Positions 59,669-64,000 of a DNA stretch of 64,000 nt are shown here, piece after piece. Location: contig JAHJNJ010000003.1 of the NCBI GenBank assembly GCA_018820925.1, positions 59,246 to 123,245 of the forward strand, in the 5' to 3' direction. Source of the DNA: Gammaproteobacteria bacterium. GTDB taxonomy: Bacteria > Pseudomonadota > Gammaproteobacteria > Burkholderiales > Gallionellaceae. Made by a program: the position numbers and the translations under genes. The notes beneath the pieces were generated by a model that was not told where the DNA came from, did no database searches, and was given only the letters and a program-made list of their open reading frames with translations. How positions within the stretch are numbered: position 1 is the first letter of the stretch; each line of letters starts with the position of its first letter.

Positions 59669-60877
59669 GTGAAACTCACCGACACCCTGCAATTCGCCTC
59701 CGGCAGCCTGCGCGGCAGCCCGACACGCACGCTGCTGATGATCCTGGCCATGTCCATCGGGGTCGCTGCCGTGGTGGTGCTCACCGCGCTGGGCGAAGGC
59801 GCGCGCCTGTATGTCATCAACCAGTTTTCCTCGCTCGGCACCAACCTCGTTATCGTTTTGCCCGGCCGTACCGAAACGGCAGGCATCGGCCCCGGCATGC
59901 TGCTCGGCCAAATCCCGCGCGAGATCACGCTGGACGATGCCGAAGCGCTGCTGCGCAGCCGCGCGGTGCGGCGCATTGCGCCGCTTACCGTCGGTTCCGC
60001 CTCACTGTCGCGCGGCGCGTTGAACCGCGAAGTGGTGGTGCTGGGTTCCACTGCCGACCTGCTGGAGGTGCGCCACATGAGCGTGGGGCTGGGCAAGTTC
60101 CTGCCTGCGGGCGATATCCACGAGAGCGCCTCGGTGTGCGTGCTGGGCAACCAGATGAAGCGCGAACTGTTTGGCAACGAGCAGGCAATCGGGCAGTGGG
60201 TGCGCTTGGGTGACCGGCGCTTCCGCGTCATCGGCGTCCTGTCGCAGCAGGGGGAATCCATGGGCATGCGCACCGATGAACTGGTCATCGTGCCGGTCGC
60301 GTCCGCGCACCAGTTGTTCAATACCTCCGGCCTGTTCCGCATCCTGGTCGAAGCCAAGAGCCGCGACAGTATCGAAGATGCCAAACACGATGCGGAGCAG
60401 ATCATGTTCCAGCGCCACAACGGCGAGAAGGATGTGACCGTCATCACGCAGGATGCCGTGCTCGCCACTTTTGACCGCATCCTCACCGCGCTCACCATGG
60501 CCGTGGCCGGTATCGCTTCCATCAGCCTCGCCGTGGCCGGCGTGCTGATCATGAACGTGATGCTCATCGCCGTGGCGCAGCGCGTCAAGGAAATCGGCCT
60601 GCTCAAGGCGCTGGGTGCGCCGCCCAAACAGATACGCGCCTTGTTTTTCGCCGAAGCGGCGCTGCTGTCCGGCATCGGCAGCGTGGCCGGGCTGGTGCTG
60701 GGTTATGCGGGCAGTGTGGTCATCGGGCAGGTTTATCCCATGTTGCCGGTCAGTCCGCCGTGGTGGGCGGTGGTCGCGGCCTGCGGCACCGCGCTGGGCA
60801 CGGGCATCCTGTTCAGCGTGTGGCCTGCACGGCGTGCGGCCAGGCTGGATCCGGTGGCCGCCTTGGCCGGGAGATAG
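59669..60877 (+). CDS. ABC transporter permease (MacB/FtsX-like) 1
   Basis: 402 residues. One N-terminal transmembrane helix (about 20-42, TLLMILAMSIGVAAVVVLTA), a periplasmic MacB-type core domain (about 45-265, ending near TQDAVLATFDRILTAL), and three C-terminal helices with the FtsX-motif GLLKALGAPPKQIRALFFAEA (about 310-330). Start GTG at 59669 after the repeat. With the next gene it supplies the two permease halves for the upstream ATPase and adaptor. Confidence 0.92.
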   Translation: MKLTDTLQFASGSLRGSPTRTLLMILAMSIGVAAVVVLTALGEGARLYVINQFSSLGTNLVIVLPGRTETAGIGPGMLLGQIPREITLDDAEALLRSRAVRRIAPLTVGSASLSRGALNREVVVLGSTADLLEVRHMSVGLGKFLPAGDIHESASVCVLGNQMKRELFGNEQAIGQWVRLGDRRFRVIGVLSQQGESMGMRTDELVIVPVASAHQLFNTSGLFRILVEAKSRDSIEDAKHDAEQIMFQRHNGEKDVTVITQDAVLATFDRILTALTMAVAGIASISLAVAGVLIMNVMLIAVAQRVKEIGLLKALGAPPKQIRALFFAEAALLSGIGSVAGLVLGYAGSVVIGQVYPMLPVSPPWWAVVAACGTALGTGILFSVWPARRAARLDPVAALAGR

Positions 60878-60880
60878 GCG

Positions 60881-62080
60881 ATGATCTTCCGCGATTTCCT
60901 GACGCTTACATCATCCAGTTTTCTTGCCGCGCGCATGCGCAGTTTCCTTACCGGGCTGGGCATCGCCATCGGCATTGCGGCCGTCATCCTGCTCACGTCC
61001 ATCGGCGACGGCTTGCATCAATTCGTGCTGGCGGAGTTCTCGGAATTTGGCACCAACATCGTCACCGTGCAGCCGGGCAAGACGCAGACCAAGGGCAGCA
61101 ACATCGGCGTCATCGGCTCGGTCAGGCCGCTGTCGCTGGACGATGCCGAAGCCTTGCGCCACCTGCCCTATGTCGAGAACGTCAATCCCGGCCTGATGGG
61201 CAATGCCGATCTGCGCGCCAACGGCAAGACGCGGCGTTCCACCGTGTTCGGCGAGGGACGCAATTTCTCTGAAGCTTTCACCATGAAAGTGCAAAGCGGC
61301 ACGTTCTGGAACGATGCGGACGACGAACAGGCGCGTGCGCTGGCCGTGCTCGGCACCAAGGTGAAGCAGGAACTGTTCGGGGCGCAGAATCCGCTGGGCC
61401 AGTACCTGCGCATCGGCGGCCAGCGCTACCGCGTGATCGGCGTGATGGAATCCAAAGGACAGATACTCGGCATGGATATGGACGATGCCGTGTTCATTCC
61501 CGCCGCACGCGCCATGGAGCTCTTCAACCGGCCGGGGTTGATGGAAATCAACGTGAGCTATCGGCCCAGTGCCGATGTGAACACGGTCACGCGCCTCATC
61601 ACCGAGCGCCTCAAGGAAATGCACGGGCGCGAGGATTTCACCACCATCTCGCAGGAGGAGGCGCTGGAAGTGCTGGGTTCCGTGTTGAGCGTGCTCACCT
61701 TTGCCGTCGGCGCACTGGGCGGCATCTCGCTGCTGGTCGGCGCGGTGGGCATCCTCACCATCATGACCATGGCTGTCACCGAACGCACGGCGGAGATCGG
61801 CCTGCTGCGGGCGCTGGGGGCGCAGGAGAAACAGGTGCTGATGCTGTTCCTGGGCGAAGCCATCATGCTCTCCGCGCTGGGCGGCGTGTTCGGGTTGTTG
61901 ATCGGCATCGGCATCGCGCAGGGTTTGCACCTGCTGGTTCCGGCGTTGCCGGTGCATACACCTTGGCTGTTTGCCGTGCTGGCCGAGTTGACGGCGGTCA
62001 GCATCGGGCTGGCGGCGGGTGTTGCACCAGCCATGCGGGCAGCGCGGCTGGATCCGGTGGAGGCGTTGCATGCGGAGTAA
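60881..62080 (+). CDS. ABC transporter permease (MacB/FtsX-like) 2
   Basis: 399 residues, paralogue of the preceding permease with the same layout: N-terminal helix (about 21-40, TGLGIAIGIAAVILLTS), periplasmic domain with FGTNIVTVQPGKTQTKG, and three C-terminal helices with GLLRALGAQEKQVLMLFLGE (about 307-326). It starts 3 bases after the first permease. Two distinct permeases imply a LolCE-like heterodimer rather than a MacB homodimer. Substrate unknown. Confidence 0.92.
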   Translation: MIFRDFLTLTSSSFLAARMRSFLTGLGIAIGIAAVILLTSIGDGLHQFVLAEFSEFGTNIVTVQPGKTQTKGSNIGVIGSVRPLSLDDAEALRHLPYVENVNPGLMGNADLRANGKTRRSTVFGEGRNFSEAFTMKVQSGTFWNDADDEQARALAVLGTKVKQELFGAQNPLGQYLRIGGQRYRVIGVMESKGQILGMDMDDAVFIPAARAMELFNRPGLMEINVSYRPSADVNTVTRLITERLKEMHGREDFTTISQEEALEVLGSVLSVLTFAVGALGGISLLVGAVGILTIMTMAVTERTAEIGLLRALGAQEKQVLMLFLGEAIMLSALGGVFGLLIGIGIAQGLHLLVPALPVHTPWLFAVLAELTAVSIGLAAGVAPAMRAARLDPVEALHAE

Positions 62081-62085
62081 CATTT

Positions 62086-62128
62086 AGCCACGGATACTCA
62101 CGGATGAAACACGGATAGATCCGTGGCT
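62086..62128. repeat. Palindromic repeat after the ABC operon
   Basis: AGCCACGGAT (62086-62095) and ATCCGTGGCT (62119-62128) pair around a loop with two more CACGGAT copies. It lies between the permease stop and rlmJ. It may work as a terminator or 3' stabiliser, though only GAAAATATCG follows. It resembles the common CCACGGAT-type dispersed repeats. Confidence 0.75.
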
Positions 62129-62165
62129 GAAAATATCGTTGGGAAAAAATGTTGATAGGATTTAT

Positions 62166-63011
62166 ATGCTGAGTTATCGCCATGCTTTTCATGCCGGCAA
62201 TCATGCCGACGTGCTGAAGCATTTCGTTGAATTGGAACTGTTGCGCTATCTGGCACAAAAAGACAAACCCTATTGGTACATCGACACGCATGCGGGGGCC
62301 GGATGCTACGAATTGGATAGCGGGTATGCGGCACAGAATGCCGAGTTCGAAAGCGGGATTGCACGTTTGTGGGAAGCAGGCGATCTACCCGGCTCTTTGG
62401 CGGATTATGTCGGCATGGTTCGGCATTTCAATCCGGATGGCACGCTGAAGCTTTACCCCGGCTCGCCCCTGGTTGCACTGCAAGTCCTGCGTGAACAGGA
62501 CCGGATGCGCCTGTTCGAGCTTCATCCGACCGATTACACCATTCTTGAAGAAAACTTTGCCGGAAACGGCACACAAGTGCTCATGCAAAAGGCCGACGGA
62601 TTCGGTGCGCTGAAAGCGCTGCTGCCGCCGCCGTCGCGCCGGGCGCTCGTGCTCATGGATCCTCCCTATGAAGAAAAGCAGGATTACCAGCGCGTGCTCA
62701 AGGCGCTGCAGGAGGGACTGAAACGCTTTGCCACCGGAACCTATGCGGTGTGGTATCCGCAATTGCAGCGCAGTGAATCCGTGCAACTGCCCGGGCAGTT
62801 AAAACAACTCCCGGTCAAAAGCTGGCTGCATGTCGCCTTGAGCGTACAGCGTCAATCTGTGGATGGCTTCGGCATGCACGGCAGCGGCATGTTCGTCATC
62901 AACCCGCCGTGGACTTTATATGCCACCCTGCAGGAAGTGATGCCGGTGCTGGCATCGCGGCTGGGGCAGGATGGTGCGGGAAGTTTTGTGCTGGAACAGC
63001 AGGCAGCGTGA
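62166..63011 (+). CDS. rlmJ: 23S rRNA (adenine(2030)-N6)-methyltransferase
   Basis: 281 residues. Start MLSYRHAFHAGNHADVLKHF, the substrate/SAM region YIDTHAGAGCYEL (about 38-50), and the catalytic DPPY motif in ALVLMDPPYEEKQDY (about 160-174). These are all family hallmarks of RlmJ. The ATG at 62166 has AGGA upstream and gives the canonical start, whereas codons before it are not conserved. Followed after 20 bases by earP. Confidence 0.97.
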   Translation: MLSYRHAFHAGNHADVLKHFVELELLRYLAQKDKPYWYIDTHAGAGCYELDSGYAAQNAEFESGIARLWEAGDLPGSLADYVGMVRHFNPDGTLKLYPGSPLVALQVLREQDRMRLFELHPTDYTILEENFAGNGTQVLMQKADGFGALKALLPPPSRRALVLMDPPYEEKQDYQRVLKALQEGLKRFATGTYAVWYPQLQRSESVQLPGQLKQLPVKSWLHVALSVQRQSVDGFGMHGSGMFVINPPWTLYATLQEVMPVLASRLGQDGAGSFVLEQQAA

Positions 63012-63031
63012 ATTGACGGGCAGGGTCGGCA

Positions 63032-64000
63032 ATGGTGGATTCCAAAAATAGAGCAATACACTGTGACATCTTTTGTGCTGTAGTCGACAACTACGGTGAC
63101 ATCGGCGTGTGCTGGCGGTTGGCAAGGCAGTTGGCGAACGAGCATGGCGTGGATGTGCGGCTGTGGGTGGATGACCTGCACAGTTTTGGAAAACTCTGTC
63201 CGGAGTTGGATGCGGGGCTGGATGAACAGCGGTGCAGGGGCGTAGCGGTCAGGCGGTGGCTGGCTGATTTCCCGGAAGTCGAGCCGAGCGGTCTGGTGAT
63301 CGAAGCGTTCGCCTGCCGCTTGCCGCAGTCCTATGTTGAGGCGATGGCTGCACGGGAACTCAAACCGGTGTGGGTGAACCTCGAATACCTCTCTGCCGAA
63401 GATTGGGTGGAGGGCTGTCACAAGCTGCCCTCGCCGCATCCGAGTTTGCCGTTGACCAAGTATTTTTTCTTCCCCGGCTTTACCGAGAAAACCGGCGGGT
63501 TGCTGCTGGAGCGCGATCTGCCGGCGCGGCGCGATGCGTTTCAGGCCAATGCCGCAGTGCAGGAGCGTTACTGGCACAGTTTCGGGGTAGCGGAGCGAGG
63601 GCCTGGCGAACTGCGCGTGTCTTTGTTCAGCTATGAGAACAATGTGATGGACGGCTTGTTGCGCGGGTGGGAGCAGGGTGACCAGCCCGTGACCTGTCTG
63701 CTGCCGGAAGGCAGGTCTCTGCCGCAGGTGGCAGCGTTCTTCGGGAAGCCGGCCGCCAAGGCAGGTGTTATCTGGCAACATGGCAACCTGCGCGTACAGG
63801 TGCTGCCTTTCGTCGAGCAGGAGCGTTACGACGAGTTGCTATGGGCCTGCGACGTCAATTTCGTGCGTGGTGAGGATTCCTGCGTGCGCGCACAGTGGGC
63901 GGCCAAGCCCTTCATTTGGCAGATATATCCGCAGCATGACGGAGTGCATCTGGCAAAGCTGGAGGCGTTGCGGGCGCGTTATACGGCGGGGCTTCCACCC
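63032..64000 (+). CDS. earP: EF-P arginine rhamnosyltransferase EarP, cut by window end
   Basis: 323 codons are open to the window edge with no stop, of about 370-380 expected. Start MVDSKNRAIHCDIFCAVVDN, then DNYGDIGVCWRLARQLANEH (about 19-38), WVDDLHSFGKLCPEL, VNLEYLSAEDWVEGCHKLPS (about 115-134) and the C-terminal DVNFVRGEDSCVRAQWAAKP (about 277-296) characterise DUF2331/EarP, which rhamnosylates the arginine of elongation factor P. efp usually follows, outside the window. The start codon lies after a weak CAGGG. Confidence 0.95.
   Translation, partial: MVDSKNRAIHCDIFCAVVDNYGDIGVCWRLARQLANEHGVDVRLWVDDLHSFGKLCPELDAGLDEQRCRGVAVRRWLADFPEVEPSGLVIEAFACRLPQSYVEAMAARELKPVWVNLEYLSAEDWVEGCHKLPSPHPSLPLTKYFFFPGFTEKTGGLLLERDLPARRDAFQANAAVQERYWHSFGVAERGPGELRVSLFSYENNVMDGLLRGWEQGDQPVTCLLPEGRSLPQVAAFFGKPAAKAGVIWQHGNLRVQVLPFVEQERYDELLWACDVNFVRGEDSCVRAQWAAKPFIWQIYPQHDGVHLAKLEALRARYTAGLPP

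Noticed and set aside
59424..59672. 82-codon open frame across the ABC operon repeat
   Set aside because: It is made of the ATPase 3' end in the wrong frame plus the inverted repeat.

Overview
The window looks like chromosomal DNA of a betaproteobacterium, probably order Nitrosomonadales. Gallionellaceae (Sideroxydans/Gallionella-like) is my best guess, but the genus call is weak because no rRNA is present. The evidence is the gene order leuA-leuC-leuD-leuB-asd-fimV-truA-trpF-trpB-trpA-accD-folC-dedD-cvpA-purF-metZ, the ribF-ileS-lspA-ispH-thiO run, moderately high GC with strong third-position bias, and a cluster of hemerythrin-type proteins as found in microaerophiles. Nearly all genes are housekeeping. 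No rRNA operon, prophage, insertion sequence or CRISPR array is visible.

Layout. 1-7264: a partial outer-membrane protein, lemA, the heat-shock run grpE-dnaK-dnaJ on the minus strand with two sigma-32-like promoters, a divergent MFS transporter and an orphan MinD-like ATPase. 7551-14791: an Lrp/AsnC regulator divergent from the leucine genes, with asd after leuB. Two small exported repeat proteins sit between leuC and leuD. 14917-24420: fimV, an EcfT-like membrane protein, truA, trpFBA, accD and folC. 24441-29022: dedD-cvpA-purF, then metZ and pncC. 29108-34905: recA-recX, a small accessory block (DUF4160/DUF2442 pair plus an unknown gene), alaS and a small membrane protein. 35305-43572: a single-domain response regulator, a minus-strand run ilvE - zinc-finger protein - waaF - phosphomannomutase, a class III adenylate cyclase, and glnE. 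43682-51158: yhdP, nit, tldD and three hemerythrin-like genes. 51218-57605: ribF-ileS-lspA-ispH-thiO and tRNA-Thr(CGU). 57648-64000: a MacAB-like exporter split over four genes, rlmJ and a truncated earP.

How the genes work together. Leucine synthesis (LeuA, LeuCD, LeuB, finishing transaminase IlvE) and the late tryptophan steps (TrpF, TrpB, TrpA) are nearly complete. Protein folding is covered by DnaK-DnaJ-GrpE. Envelope functions include WaaF, the phosphomannomutase, YhdP, FimV, LspA and the exporter.

Most unusual points: two small exported proteins built of 11-residue Gly/Lys repeats inside the leucine locus; a palindromic repeat that has become in-frame coding sequence inside folC; a hemerythrin cluster in which two members lack iron-ligand histidines; foreign-looking genes in the accD-folC and recX-alaS junctions; a dnaK-dnaJ spacer made entirely of repeat units; a G9 tract inside fimV; and several distinct palindromic intergenic repeats. 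I see no clear multi-gene defence or biosynthetic system that is new.
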